Positions 35,819 through 45,026 are shown, counted from the first letter of the stretch. The stretch: 64,000 nt of DNA from Azospirillum cavernae (GCF_003590795.1 NZ_QYUL01000001.1:188501-252500), one strand, 5' to 3'. Notes: generated by a model from the letters alone, not told the origin. A program made the numbers and translations.

Positions 35819-37189
35819 TTACCCGCGCAGGACCGGGATCGCGGCGTCCAGCGCCTTGGTCAAGCGGTCGAACACCTGGTTGATGTCCTCCTCGCTGATG
35901 ACCAGCGGCGGGCAGAGGGCGATGGAATCGCCCATGGCGCGGACGATCAGCCCATGCTCTTGCGCCAGACCATTCACCACGGCGCCCGCGCGGCCCACCG
36001 GCTCGAAGGTCGCCTTGGTCGTCTTGTCGGCCACCAGCTCGATGGCGCCGATCAGGCCGACGCCGCGCGCCTCGCCGACCAGCGGGTGATCGGCCAGAGC
36101 GCGCAGGCGGCGTTGGAACAGCGGGGCGACGTCGCGGACATGGCCGATCATGTCGCGTTCCTGGTAGATCGCCAGGGTTTCCAGCGCCACCGCCGCCGCC
36201 ACCGGATGGGCGGAATAGGTGTAGCCGTGGCCGAAGGTGCCGATCTTCTTGCTCTCGTCCACGCAGGCGCGATAGATCGCGTCCGACACCATCACGGCGG
36301 AAATCGGCAGATAGCCCGACGACAATTGCTTGGCGCAGGTCAGGATGTCCGGCTGCATGCCCATCGTCTGGCTGCCCCAGAAATTGCCGGTGCGGCCAAA
36401 GCCGCAAATCACCTCGTCGGCGACCAGCAGGACGTCGTACTTCTTCAGAACCGCCTGGATCTTCTCGTAATAGGTCGCGGGCGGCACCACGACGCCGCCG
36501 GCGCCCATGATCGGCTCGCAGAACATCGCGGCGACGGTGTCCGGCCCTTCGGCCAGGATCTGCGCCTCAAGCTGTTCGGCCAGACGGGTGGCGAACTCTT
36601 CCTCGCTCTCGCCCGGCTTGGCGTTGCGGTAATGGTGCGGGCAATCGGCGTGCGAGATGCGGGCGATCGGCAGATCGAAATCGCGGTGGTTGTTGGGCAG
36701 GCCAGTCAGGCTGGCGGTCGCCACCGTCACGCCGTGATAGCCGCGCACGCGCGCCAGGATCTTCTTCTTGTCCGGGCGACCCAGGGCGTTGTTGTAGTAC
36801 CAGATCAGCTTGACGGCGGTGTCGTTGGCTTCCGACCCGGAATTGGCGAAGAACACCTTGGACATCGGGACCGGGGCCAGCCCGATCAGCTTTTCCGCCA
36901 GATCAATGCCCGGCTCGTGCGATTTGTGGCCGAAGATGTGGTAGCTGGACAGCTTGCGCATCTGGTTGGCCGCCGCCTGGACCAGCCGCTCTTCCCCCCA
37001 CCCCAGCGAGACGCACCACAGGCTGGCCATGCCCTCGATGTAGGCGTTGTTGGCGTCGTCATACACGCGCACGCCTTCGCCGCGCTCGATGATGAGCGGG
37101 CCTTGAGTCTCGTGGGCGTGCAGATTGGTGTAGGGGTGGAGGACAAAGGCCTTGTCGCGGCTCGCCGCCGAATTGCCGATCGCGCTCAT
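35819..37189 (-). CDS. Class III omega-aminotransferase
   Basis: 456-residue PLP-dependent transaminase of the omega-amino-acid:pyruvate group. Marks: YDDANNAYIEGMASLWC near the N-terminus, SGSEANDTAVKL phosphate-binding loop, VADEVICGFGRTG with the cofactor Asp, and the PLP lysine in TCAKQLSSGYLPISA. It moves an amino group from an omega-amino acid or amine to pyruvate or a similar acceptor; the exact substrate is not visible. A full-length gene, divergent from the glutathione transferase gene with a 251-bp gap. Confidence 0.93.
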   Translation of the reverse strand: MSAIGNSAASRDKAFVLHPYTNLHAHETQGPLIIERGEGVRVYDDANNAYIEGMASLWCVSLGWGEERLVQAAANQMRKLSSYHIFGHKSHEPGIDLAEKLIGLAPVPMSKVFFANSGSEANDTAVKLIWYYNNALGRPDKKKILARVRGYHGVTVATASLTGLPNNHRDFDLPIARISHADCPHHYRNAKPGESEEEFATRLAEQLEAQILAEGPDTVAAMFCEPIMGAGGVVVPPATYYEKIQAVLKKYDVLLVADEVICGFGRTGNFWGSQTMGMQPDILTCAKQLSSGYLPISAVMVSDAIYRACVDESKKIGTFGHGYTYSAHPVAAAVALETLAIYQERDMIGHVRDVAPLFQRRLRALADHPLVGEARGVGLIGAIELVADKTTKATFEPVGRAGAVVNGLAQEHGLIVRAMGDSIALCPPLVISEEDINQVFDRLTKALDAAIPVLRG

Positions 37190-37440
37190 GCTGTTCTTCC
37201 TGCTCCTGTCCGGCGAACCCCCCTTGTTGGCGCGCCTCGTGTCGGCGCGGGGGTGTTCGATTTGTTAAACGCTGACGGCGATCATACGCACAGTTCGTCA
37301 TGCCGACAAACCCGCGTCACGGTCAAGCGTGCCATGCGCCGCTTGGGGGAGGCTGGACCGTTTCGAGGGCGCGCGTTATGCCGTTGGTCAAACCGCCCGA
37401 CGGTTGCCTGGGCGGTTCCCGTCACCGAGGGAGAGGCTTC

Positions 37441-38076
37441 ATGCCCACGCTCTACGCCATCGCCAGCAGCGCCGCCATGGCCCCGCACATCCTGTTGCGG
37501 GAGATCGGCGCGCCCTTCGATCTGGTCCTGTTGGACCGCGAGAAGGCCGAACACAAGCAGCCGGCCTATCTGGCGCTGAACCCGCATGGCCGGGCGCCGA
37601 CGCTGGTTGATGGCGACCTTGTTCTGTACGAGGCCGCCGCCATCTGCCTGCATCTGGCCGACGCCAACCCCGGCGCCGGATTGGTCCCGCCGGTCGGCGC
37701 GCCGGAGCGGTCCGAGCTTTACAAGTGGTTGATCTATCTGACGAACACCGTCCAGGCCGACATGATGCTGTACTTCTACCCGGAGCGTTTCGCCGAGGGC
37801 GCGGCGGCGCAAGCCAGCGTCAAGGCGATGGCGGAATCACGGCTCAGCGACCAGTTCGACGGGCTGGACCGCGCGCTGGCCGGGCGGGATTGGATGCTGG
37901 CGAGCGGCTATTCGGCGCTCGACCCTTATCTGTTCATGCTGTGCCGCTGGACCCGCTTCATGGCCTGTCCGGCGCGCGAACGGCTCCATCTGGGGCCGTA
38001 TCTGGCCCGCGTTTTGGAGCGTCCCGCCGTGCGCGCCGCCTTCGCGGCGGAAGGCTTGAGCGATCCCTATTATTGA
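37441..38076 (+). CDS. Glutathione S-transferase family protein
   Basis: 211 residues. N-terminal thioredoxin-like domain (1-80) with the ALNPHGRAPTLVDGDLVLYEAAAICLHLAD segment: the cis-Pro and the E-(A/S) glutathione-binding pair are visible. The C-terminal helical domain (about 90-205) follows. The N-terminal catalytic residue is probably Ser/Ala rather than Cys (AIASSAAMAP). GGGAGAGG precedes the ATG. Substrate unknown. Confidence 0.88.
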   Translation: MPTLYAIASSAAMAPHILLREIGAPFDLVLLDREKAEHKQPAYLALNPHGRAPTLVDGDLVLYEAAAICLHLADANPGAGLVPPVGAPERSELYKWLIYLTNTVQADMMLYFYPERFAEGAAAQASVKAMAESRLSDQFDGLDRALAGRDWMLASGYSALDPYLFMLCRWTRFMACPARERLHLGPYLARVLERPAVRAAFAAEGLSDPYY

Positions 38077-38146
38077 TCGCGCGCGGGTCGTGGGTCATGC
38101 GCGCCGCTTATGACCGGATGCGGGATTCTTATCGGCTCCCCAGCGT

Positions 38147-39130
38147 TCAGAGCGACGCCAACCCCGTCATCAGCAGGGCGACCAGCCCGACCAGCAGCAG
38201 GGCGGCCACGGCGTAGAGCGCCAGCGCCCGGCCAATGTCGGCGGGGGTGGCGCGGGCGCGGCCGTCGCCGATCCAGGCCTCGGTGATGACCACGCCGCCG
38301 TCGCGGTGCGGGCCGCCCAGCGACAGGCCCAGCGCCCCGGCCATCGCCGCGATGGGCCAGCCCATGTTGAGCGAGGGGTGTTTGCGGGCGTCCTGCGCCA
38401 TCGTGCGAAAAGCCCCACCGATTTTGGCCGAACCAACGAAGGGCGCGCCCAGCGCCAGCAGCAGCGCCGCCAGCCGGGCGGGCAGGGCGTTCAGCGCGTC
38501 GTCCAGCGTGGCGGCGGTCAGGCCGAACCGCGAGTGGCGGACGCCGGGGCTGCCCAGCGCGGCGTCGGCTCCGTCCATCGCCGTCCAGATCAGCAGACCC
38601 GGCACGCCGAGCAGGGCGTAGGCGAAGACCGGGGCGACCAGCTTGCGGGCGAAGGCGCGGGCGGCGGCCTCCACGGCGGCGCGGGCGACGCCGTGTTCGT
38701 CCAGCCCATAGACATGGCGGCGGGTCAGCGTTTGAATCGCGACCTGTCCGGCGACCGCGCCGCCGCTTTCCAGGGCGCGGCGCACCGCGCGGATCCGTGT
38801 CCAGGCGGCGCGACCGCGCACGCCGCACAGCACGACCAGCAGTTCGACCAGCCAGCCGCGCCCATGGCCGCCGATCCATTCGACCAGCAGCCCGGTCAGT
38901 CCGGCGATCAGAACCAGCGTCAGAATCACCAGCGCGCCGCGCAACAGACGGTCGGTCGGCCCGCGCTCGATCCGGTTCAGCCGGGCGTCGGCGGCGTTGC
39001 AGAAGCGGTTGGCGAGGCGGGCCGGGTCGGGCAGCACCCGGTCGAGCCAGTCGCCGAACACCGCGTCGATCACCAGCGCCAGCAGCAGGATCAACAGCGG
39101 GCCGGGACCGCCAAGGGGAAGGCCGATCAT
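38147..39130 (-). CDS. cobD: Adenosylcobinamide-phosphate synthase
   Basis: 327-residue inner-membrane CbiB/CobD enzyme that attaches the aminopropanol arm to adenosylcobyric acid in vitamin B12 synthesis. Marks: DAVFGDWLDRVLPDPAR near the start, NALPARLAALLLALG, AQDARKHPSLNMGWPIAAMAGALG and the end GRALALYAVAALLL. Several membrane helices. No other cob genes are in the window, so this is a solitary member of the pathway here. It begins 12 bp after the ankyrin-protein gene and is probably co-transcribed. Confidence 0.93.
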   Translation of the reverse strand: MIGLPLGGPGPLLILLLALVIDAVFGDWLDRVLPDPARLANRFCNAADARLNRIERGPTDRLLRGALVILTLVLIAGLTGLLVEWIGGHGRGWLVELLVVLCGVRGRAAWTRIRAVRRALESGGAVAGQVAIQTLTRRHVYGLDEHGVARAAVEAAARAFARKLVAPVFAYALLGVPGLLIWTAMDGADAALGSPGVRHSRFGLTAATLDDALNALPARLAALLLALGAPFVGSAKIGGAFRTMAQDARKHPSLNMGWPIAAMAGALGLSLGGPHRDGGVVITEAWIGDGRARATPADIGRALALYAVAALLLVGLVALLMTGLASL

Positions 39131-39141
39131 CGCCGCGCCGC

Positions 39142-39693
39142 TCAGCGGGCACCGGCTTGACGCAGCAGCGTGGTGACGCGGGCGTTGCGCCCATCCTGCG
39201 CCCAGTTCAGCGCGGTGCGCCCGGTGAAGTCGGCGCGGTCAACCTTGGCCCCGCCCTTCAGCAGACGATCCACGAGTTCCGCCCGCCCGGTGCGCGCGGC
39301 GGCCATCAGGGGGGTGACGCCCTCGCGGTTGTCCTGATCGACCTTGGCGCCCTTCTTCAGCAGAATGTCGACGATGTCGGGGTTCCCCGATTCCACCGCT
39401 TGCAGCAGCGGCGTGTTGCCCGCCTTGTCGGCGCGGTTGGCGCTGGCCCCGCCGTCGAGCAGCAGCGACACCATGGTCGGGTTGGACAGGCCGATGGCGG
39501 TCATCAGCACGGTCTTGCCGTAAACGTCGGCCTGGTTGGCGTTCTCGCCCTTCAGCAACTGGGATTTCAGCCCGGCGACGTCCCCCTTGGAAACCGCCTG
39601 CATCAGGCTGGTGTCCTGGAACAGGCTGATCTGGGCGTGCGCCGGGGCGCTCACCCCCAGGGCGACGACGCAGGCAAGCAACAGCCGCTTCAT
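39142..39693 (-). CDS. Exported ankyrin-repeat protein
   Basis: 183 residues with a signal peptide (LLACVVALGVSAPAHA) and four consecutive ankyrin repeats of about 33 residues. Examples are DVYGKTVLMTAIGLSNPTMVSLLLDGGA, DKAGNTPLLQAVESGNPDIVDILLKKGA and DNREGVTPLMAAARTGRAELVDRLLKGGA, followed by a final partial repeat. Probably periplasmic and protein-binding. It precedes cobD by 12 bp, but a link to B12 synthesis is not known. Confidence 0.87.
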   Translation of the reverse strand: MKRLLLACVVALGVSAPAHAQISLFQDTSLMQAVSKGDVAGLKSQLLKGENANQADVYGKTVLMTAIGLSNPTMVSLLLDGGASANRADKAGNTPLLQAVESGNPDIVDILLKKGAKVDQDNREGVTPLMAAARTGRAELVDRLLKGGAKVDRADFTGRTALNWAQDGRNARVTTLLRQAGAR

Positions 39694-39853
39694 GGTGGAC
39701 GTCCTCTTTCTCTGGCTTCCGGCGCGTCGATGGGCCGGGACGAAACCGATTGGGGTGGCCTTGACCGATGGGTGAGGGCGATACTAGCCAAAAACGCGGC
39801 CCCTTTGCCAGTTCGGCCTTTGTCCATCGCAACCGACTTTTGCCCCGACGACC

Positions 39854-40015
39854 ATGCTCCGCAACCCGCTCGCCCGCCACATCGCGCTGTTTCTGCTGGT
39901 CAAGCTGGCCTTGATTGGGCTGGGTCTCTGGTGGTTTCTCGACAGTCTGCCCGCGCCGCGTGGGCTGGCGCCGCCGCCCGCCGCGTCGTCGGGGGGCGAC
40001 TCCACCCGCTCATAA
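39854..40015 (+). CDS. Small single-helix membrane protein, CydP-like
   Basis: 53 residues: MLRNPLARHIALFLL then VKLALIGLGLWWFL, a single membrane helix, and a Pro/Ala-rich tail. The R-(N/H)PL-R-IA-LxLxVKLAL pattern resembles the small CydP/cbb3-associated subunit of cytochrome oxidases, and the next gene is the TauE/SafE-like permease often found beside it. It is too short for most gene finders. The stop lies inside a 15-bp direct duplication (40005-40019 and 40020-40034). Assignment is by pattern only. Confidence 0.6.
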   Translation: MLRNPLARHIALFLLVKLALIGLGLWWFLDSLPAPRGLAPPPAASSGGDSTRS

Positions 40016-40111
40016 GCCGCCCGCTCATAAGCCGGTTGACGCACGTCATGGCCGGGTGTACCCGCCGCCCGCCATGATCGGCCTTGCTCACCGCCTGTTG
40101 GAGATCGCGTT

Positions 40112-40870
40112 TTGGACGCCCTGTCACTGCTGCACGATGGTCTGAATCAGTGCGCGCTGGTCATCGACCGCGATGGTGGGCTGTTTCTCGCCCTGCTGAC
40201 GGCGGGGCTGGTCGGCGGCGTCAGCCATTGCGCGGGCATGTGCGGCCCCTTTGTGCTGGCCCAGGTATCCGCCCGGCTGGAGCAGGTGCCGCTGTCGCGG
40301 ATGTCGGAGTTTCACCGTCTGACCGGGGCGGCGGTTCTGCCCTATCATTTCGGACGTGGAACAACATACGCGCTGATTGGGGCGGTGGCGGCGACGGTCG
40401 CCGGGCATGTTGGGGCGCTGCCGGGGCTGCGCTGGCTGTCGGTGGCGCTTCTGGCCTTCGCCGCGTTGTTTTTTTTCGGATACGCAACGAAAAGCGCCGT
40501 GGCGTTTCTGCCGCGCTTGGGCGGCGGCGGCGCGCGGTGGTGGAGCGACCGGGTGTCCGGTCTGGCCCGCCCGCTGTTCGGCAACCCGGTCGGCTGGCGC
40601 GGTTATGGGCTGGGCGTGGCGCTGGGCTTCATCCCCTGCGGGCTGCTTTACGGCGCGGTGGCGGTGGCGGCGGCCAGCGGCAGCGGGTTGAGCGGCGCTC
40701 TCGGCATGATCTGTTTCACTATCGGAACGATTCCCAGCCTGCTGGCGGTTGGGCTGGCCGGGCATCTCGCCGGGCGGACTTGGCGGTCAGCGGTCGCCCG
40801 CGTCGCCCCGGCGATCATGCTGGTCAACGCGGGCGTTCTCGGTTGGATGGCGTGGAAGCTGGTGGCCTGA
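40112..40870 (+). CDS. TauE/SafE-like permease of the copper/cytochrome oxidase-associated type
   Basis: 252 residues, about six membrane helices. The GLVGGVSHCAGMCGPF motif (with a Cys-x3-Cys that could bind copper) near residue 35-50 and GVALGFIPCGLLYGAVAVAAASGS near 165-190 are signatures of the DUF/sulfite-exporter-like family found with cbb3 oxidase and copper genes. The frame starts at TTG with GGAGA 8-9 bases upstream; no usable ATG was seen. Exact cargo unknown; a role in copper delivery to oxidase is suggested for homologues. Confidence 0.75.
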   Translation: MDALSLLHDGLNQCALVIDRDGGLFLALLTAGLVGGVSHCAGMCGPFVLAQVSARLEQVPLSRMSEFHRLTGAAVLPYHFGRGTTYALIGAVAATVAGHVGALPGLRWLSVALLAFAALFFFGYATKSAVAFLPRLGGGGARWWSDRVSGLARPLFGNPVGWRGYGLGVALGFIPCGLLYGAVAVAAASGSGLSGALGMICFTIGTIPSLLAVGLAGHLAGRTWRSAVARVAPAIMLVNAGVLGWMAWKLVA

Positions 40871-40901
40871 GCCGGTCCGTCCGCCACGCCGCCCATCATC
40901 G

Positions 40902-41792
40902 TTACGACAACGATCCGTTCCCGTTTTTCAGGGCCTGCCCCAGGGGGATTTCACCGCTGCCCGGCTTCAGCGGCTGCTGCTGGCTGTCGTGCGGCGACCA
41001 TCCGGCCAGATAGAGAATCTGGAAGGTGACGGGGATCCGCCCGTCCGGCTCGGCGTAGAGTTCGGCGTAGCGGCGGGCGGCGTCGAACAGCAGGCCGCGT
41101 GTCGCCGGGATCTTGCGGCGAGCCAGAACGGCGTTGCTTTCGGCCATGCCGCGCAGCTCGCGCATCAGGGCGAAGGCGTCGGCATAGGTGACGGTCAGCG
41201 TGTCGCTGTCCACCACCGGCAGGGCGAATCCGGCGCGCTGCAACAGCCCGCCCGCGTCCTTGATCTCGGCGAAGGGCGACACGCGCGGCGACACGCCGCC
41301 CGACACCGCCATTTCGGCCTCGTAAAGACAGCGGCGCAGCTCAATCAGCGTGTCGCCGCCCAGCATGGCGCCGCAGAAAAAGCCGTCGGGCTTCAGGATC
41401 TGGCGCATTTGCAGCAACGCGCCCGGCAGGTCGTTGACCCAATGCAGGCTGAGATTGCTGACCACCAGATCGAAGCTGTTGGGCGCGAAGGGCAAAAACT
41501 CCTCGTCGGCGGCCAGTCCCCGCGCGGCGCGGGCGAAGCCGGGGGCCAGATCGCAGGCGATCAGACGCTCGATCCCCTTGCGCCCGGCCAGAACCCGGCC
41601 CATCGCCCCGTCGTGGCAACCGACGTCCAGCGCCAGCGGGAAGGGGCGCAACACATCCTCCAGCCGGTCGGCGAGTCGCTCGGCGACCTCGTCGAACAGA
41701 AAGGAATGGTCGGAGAAGTTCGGGACGGCGCGGTCGCGGCGGCGGCGGACGAGCGCGCGGTCAAAAACGGTCATGCGGTCGGAGGTCGTCAT
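40902..41792 (-). CDS. SAM-dependent methyltransferase, NDUFAF5/BioC-like
   Basis: 296 residues. TVFDRALVRRRRDRA near the N-terminus is typical of the NDUFAF5-like group; motif I LALDVGCHDGAMGRVL, LPFAPNSFDLVVSNLSLHWVNDLPGAL as motif IV, and LKPDGFFCGAML. Mitochondrial NDUFAF5 hydroxylates an Arg in complex I; bacterial members may do similar work or act in biotin synthesis. The start is the ATG before TTSDR; a GTG three codons earlier is also in frame. Confidence 0.85.
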   Translation of the reverse strand: MTTSDRMTVFDRALVRRRRDRAVPNFSDHSFLFDEVAERLADRLEDVLRPFPLALDVGCHDGAMGRVLAGRKGIERLIACDLAPGFARAARGLAADEEFLPFAPNSFDLVVSNLSLHWVNDLPGALLQMRQILKPDGFFCGAMLGGDTLIELRRCLYEAEMAVSGGVSPRVSPFAEIKDAGGLLQRAGFALPVVDSDTLTVTYADAFALMRELRGMAESNAVLARRKIPATRGLLFDAARRYAELYAEPDGRIPVTFQILYLAGWSPHDSQQQPLKPGSGEIPLGQALKNGNGSLS

Positions 41793-41910
41793 GCCCGGCA
41801 CTATAGCGCAGCCGCCACCGCCCTCAAGCGTCGGCGCGGCGGCCTTGTCATGCTAAACTGTCGGCGGGATCATGTCGGACCCGCCGGTCGAGCAAAGGGA
41901 TCTGTGACGC

Positions 41911-42177
41911 ATGGGCATCAACGAAGCCATCGCCGTGACCTATGAGGCGTTGATCGTCATCATCAAGATCACCTTTCCGACGCTGGCCATCACCACGGCG
42001 CTGGCGGCGGGGCTGACGATTTTCCAATCGGTCACGAACATCAACGAATCCTCGATCCAGCAGGATGTGAAGATTTTCGCGACGCTGGCCATCCTGTTCG
42101 TCACCGGCCCGGCCATCTTCATCGCCCTGCGCGACTACACGCTCATCATTTTCGAACGCATCGCGATGTTGCAGTAA
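41911..42177 (+). CDS. fliQ: Flagellar export apparatus protein FliQ, isolated
   Basis: 88 residues with two membrane helices: an IVIIKITFPTLAITTALAAGLTIFQS segment and an IFATLAILFVTGPAIFIALRDY segment, with QSVTNINESSI between them, all typical of FliQ, a component of the flagellar type III export gate with FliP and FliR. Length is canonical. AAAGGGA precedes the ATG. Its usual partners fliP and fliR are not beside it; the following gene, comF, is unrelated. Confidence 0.88.
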   Translation: MGINEAIAVTYEALIVIIKITFPTLAITTALAAGLTIFQSVTNINESSIQQDVKIFATLAILFVTGPAIFIALRDYTLIIFERIAMLQ

Positions 42178-42191
42178 GGGCGGCGTTCGCC

Positions 42192-42938
42192 ATGACCGCC
42201 GCCCGCGCGCTGACACGGCTGGCCGCCGCCGCGTCCGTCGCGCTGCTCGACGCGCTGTTGCCGCCGCGTTGCCTGTCCTGCGGCGCGTCGGTGGATCGGC
42301 AGGGGGGCTTGTGCGCCGCCTGCTGGACCGGCTTGACCTTCGTCGCGCCGCCCTTTTGCGCCTGCTGCGGCCTGCCCTTTGAGTATGAGGCGCAGGCGGG
42401 CGTCCTGTGCGGGGCCTGTCTGGCCGAACCGCCACCCTTCGCCCGCGCCCGCGCCGTGCTGGTCTATGACGACGGCAGCCGCCCGTTGGTGCTGAGCTTC
42501 AAGCATGGCGACCGCATCCACGCCGCCGGGGCCTACGCCGCGTGGCTGGCGCGCGCCGGGCGGGAGTTGTTGGAGGACGCCGATCTGCTGGTTCCGGTGC
42601 CGCTGCACCGGCTGCGGCTGTTCCGCCGCCGCTACAACCAGGCGGCGTTGCTGACCCAGGCTTTGGCGAAACAGACCGGCGTGGCGACGATTCCCGACGT
42701 GCTGGTCCGCCAGCGCGCCACCCCGACCCAGGGCGGCTTGGGCCGGTCGGAGCGTCACCGCAACGTCAAGGGGGCGTTCCGCCTGCGCGGCGGCCTGTCG
42801 GTGGCGGGGCGGCGGGTGACGCTGGTTGACGACGTGCTGACCACGGGGGCGACGCTGGCCGAATGCGCGCGGGTGCTGACCAAGGCCGGGGCGGCGCGGG
42901 TGGACGTCTTGACTCTGGCCCGCGTCGTGAAAAGCTGA
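42192..42938 (+). CDS. ComF-family phosphoribosyltransferase-like protein
   Basis: 248 residues. An N-terminal zinc-finger region with CLSCGA, CAACW, CACCGLPF and CGAC cysteine pairs (about 30-75), then a type I phosphoribosyltransferase domain with the PRPP loop VTLVDDVLTTGATLAECA near 210-230. ComF helps import DNA during natural transformation in Gram-positive and some Gram-negative bacteria; its role in alphaproteobacteria is less clear. It follows fliQ by 14 bp. Confidence 0.9.
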   Translation: MTAARALTRLAAAASVALLDALLPPRCLSCGASVDRQGGLCAACWTGLTFVAPPFCACCGLPFEYEAQAGVLCGACLAEPPPFARARAVLVYDDGSRPLVLSFKHGDRIHAAGAYAAWLARAGRELLEDADLLVPVPLHRLRLFRRRYNQAALLTQALAKQTGVATIPDVLVRQRATPTQGGLGRSERHRNVKGAFRLRGGLSVAGRRVTLVDDVLTTGATLAECARVLTKAGAARVDVLTLARVVKS

Positions 42939-43038
42939 CGGGCATGGCAGACCGTCCGGCGGCGCTTCTGGCGTCGCTTCGGCGGTTCTTTTACAATGGT
43001 TCCAAACTGTTCGGGCCGACTTTCCAGGAGCCTCTCGC

Positions 43039-43302
43039 ATGGCCGAGATCGTCATCTACACCACCCCCTTCTGCCCCTATTGCTCCCGCGCCAAGCGCCT
43101 GTTGCAGAGCAAGGGCGTGACCTATCAGGAAATCGACCTTTACGAGCATCCGGGCCGCCGGGGCGAGATGGTGCAACGGGCCGAGGGGCGGACCACCGTG
43201 CCGCAGATCTTCATCGACGGCGCGCCCTATGGCGGCAGCGACGACATCCACGAGCTGGACCGCCAGGGCAAGCTCGACGCCCTGCTGGGAGTCGCGGCGT
43301 GA
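43039..43302 (+). CDS. grxC: Glutaredoxin 3
   Basis: 87 residues with the CPYC redox site in FCPYCSRAK (residues 11-19), the cis-Pro TVPQIFIDG and the GGSDDIHELDRQGKLD end. It reduces disulfides with glutathione. GGAG lies 10 bases before the ATG. The stop overlaps the start of the next gene (GTGA), a common pairing of grxC with a nitrilase-type hydrolase in alphaproteobacteria. Confidence 0.94.
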   Translation: MAEIVIYTTPFCPYCSRAKRLLQSKGVTYQEIDLYEHPGRRGEMVQRAEGRTTVPQIFIDGAPYGGSDDIHELDRQGKLDALLGVAA

Positions 43303-44135
43303 GCGCCGTCGTCAAGGCGGCCTGCGTCCAGGTCAACGCCGGGACCGAGCTGCAACCCAACCTCGACGCGGCGGGCGATCTGGTCCGCCGGGCGCGCGAC
43401 GCTGGGGCGGAGTTCATCACTCTGCCGGAGAATGTCGGCTGGATCGTCCAGGGCCGCGCCAAAACCATGGCGCGGGTGAAGGTTGAGGCCGAGCATCCCG
43501 GCATTCCCTTCTTCGCCGATCTGGCGCGGGAAACCGGGGCGTGGATTCTGGCGGGTACGCTGGGGGTTTTGCAGGACGACCAGCGGGTGGCCAACCGCAG
43601 CTATCTGTTCAACCCGCAAGGTCAAACCGTCAGCCATTACGACAAGATCCACATGTTCGACGTGGATCTGAAGGACGGCGAGAGCTACCGCGAATCGGCG
43701 ACCTTCCGACCGGGCGAGCGCGCCGTGGTCGCCGCCACGCCGTGGGGCGGGGTCGGCATGACCATCTGCTACGACGTGCGCTTCCCTTACCTGCACCGCG
43801 CCTTGGCCAAGGCCGGGGCGTCGATCATCACCGCCCCCGCCGCCTTCACCGTGCCGACCGGGCGGGCGCATTGGCACACGCTGCTGCGCGCGCGCGCCAT
43901 TGAAACCGGCTGCTTCGTCGTCGCCCCGGCGCAAACCGGCACGCACGATGAGGGGCGGCAAACCTACGGCCATTCCCTCATCATCGCCCCCTGGGGCGAG
44001 GTGCTGGCCGACGCGGGCGAGGGGGTGGGGTTCGTCACCGCCGATCTCGACATGGCCCGCGTCGAGGAGGCCCGCCGCATGGTCCCGGCGCTGGGCCACG
44101 ACCGCGACTTTGTGGTCGCGCGCGACGGGTTCTGA
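43299..44135 (+). CDS. Carbon-nitrogen hydrolase (Nit1-like)
   Basis: 278 residues of the nitrilase superfamily. The Glu-Lys-Cys triad is visible: Glu in LPENVG, Lys in YDKIHMFD and Cys in MTICYDVRFP. Nit1-type enzymes remove the deaminated glutathione side product (amidase repair); next to grxC this fits glutathione upkeep. The start is a GTG whose GTGA overlaps the grxC stop, followed by SAVVKAACVQVNAG, the usual beta-strand of the family. Confidence 0.92.
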   Translation: MSAVVKAACVQVNAGTELQPNLDAAGDLVRRARDAGAEFITLPENVGWIVQGRAKTMARVKVEAEHPGIPFFADLARETGAWILAGTLGVLQDDQRVANRSYLFNPQGQTVSHYDKIHMFDVDLKDGESYRESATFRPGERAVVAATPWGGVGMTICYDVRFPYLHRALAKAGASIITAPAAFTVPTGRAHWHTLLRARAIETGCFVVAPAQTGTHDEGRQTYGHSLIIAPWGEVLADAGEGVGFVTADLDMARVEEARRMVPALGHDRDFVVARDGF

Positions 44136-44306
44136 GCGTCGCGTGCTGGGCCTGCGGGGGATCGCCCCGGCAGGCCCGGCGCGTCCTTTTGGTTGATTTC
44201 TTGATTGATGTTCCCCAATAAAAAGTTTTCCCTACGCTGACAATCCTTATCGAGATTATTCTTCTGATGCCTGCAATTCAGATGCAATTTTCGATAAGGC
44301 CAGGGG

Positions 44307-45026
44307 ATGCTGAACGCTCATTTGCGCAACAAGCTGCGGTGGTCCGCCGACGATGACGGCGAAGCGCGCTTGTTGGAAGACACCGCCACCGCCACACTGT
44401 TTGAACGGTTGGCCTATCTGCCCGATGAAACGCTGATCCGCATCCTGTTCGATCCGTCCCTGTGGGGCGAGACGATTATGGAACCATTGCCTCGAACCGT
44501 TGAGAAGGTTGAGTTTTGGCCTTCTTGGACCAGCCTCGAAGGAAGGCCGGTGGAACCAGACGTCGCCATTACCTTCGACAATGGGGTTCTGGTGGTTGAG
44601 GCCAAGCGGTTTGATCGGATTAACAGTCAGAATCCAGAACAGATCGCCAAGGAATGGTGGGTGGCCACGCAGCGGAGCGCTCGGGTTTGGATTCTGGCGG
44701 TGTCTGGTTTGCGCGACCGGCCTTCCGCCGTCGCCGACCTGCGGAGGCAAACCTTGGACTGCCTGCGCCGCATCGCGAAGACGGATTGTTCCAATGATTT
44801 CCATTTGGGCTATGGGTCCTGGCGGGGCCTGTACGATCTGATGAACCGTGTGTTGGGCGGGGAGCGACCAGAGCATCGCCGCCTGTTGGCTGATGTGCGC
44901 GACGGGCTGGGCGCTCATGGCGTGCCAATGTCGCCCCCGGTCTGGCTGGTGGAATTGCTGGGCGCCCCTTGGGCTGCTCTGCGCCCCTCCCAAGGCTCGG
45001 AGAACGCCTTTCCCCTCTGGTCGTGA
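44307..45026 (+). CDS. PD-(D/E)XK nuclease-like protein, possible defence gene
   Basis: 239 residues. The core EPDVAITFDNGVLVVEAK gives the motif D85-x12-E98-x-K100, with an aligned Q112 in QIAKEW, which fits the restriction-endonuclease-like fold. An upstream helix carries acidic residues (ETLIRILFD). No other family recognised. AAGGCCAGGGG is upstream of the ATG. The GC content is lower than around it. The gene is followed at 70 bp by an unknown partner and then the tRNA cluster, a typical site for small mobile islands. No methyltransferase partner is present, so it is not a plain restriction system. Confidence 0.6.
   Translation: MLNAHLRNKLRWSADDDGEARLLEDTATATLFERLAYLPDETLIRILFDPSLWGETIMEPLPRTVEKVEFWPSWTSLEGRPVEPDVAITFDNGVLVVEAKRFDRINSQNPEQIAKEWWVATQRSARVWILAVSGLRDRPSAVADLRRQTLDCLRRIAKTDCSNDFHLGYGSWRGLYDLMNRVLGGERPEHRRLLADVRDGLGAHGVPMSPPVWLVELLGAPWAALRPSQGSENAFPLWS

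Noticed and set aside
40005..40034. Start of a CRISPR or longer tandem array
   Set aside because: Only two 15-bp units without spacers; no CRISPR-like repeat-spacer pattern exists anywhere in the window.
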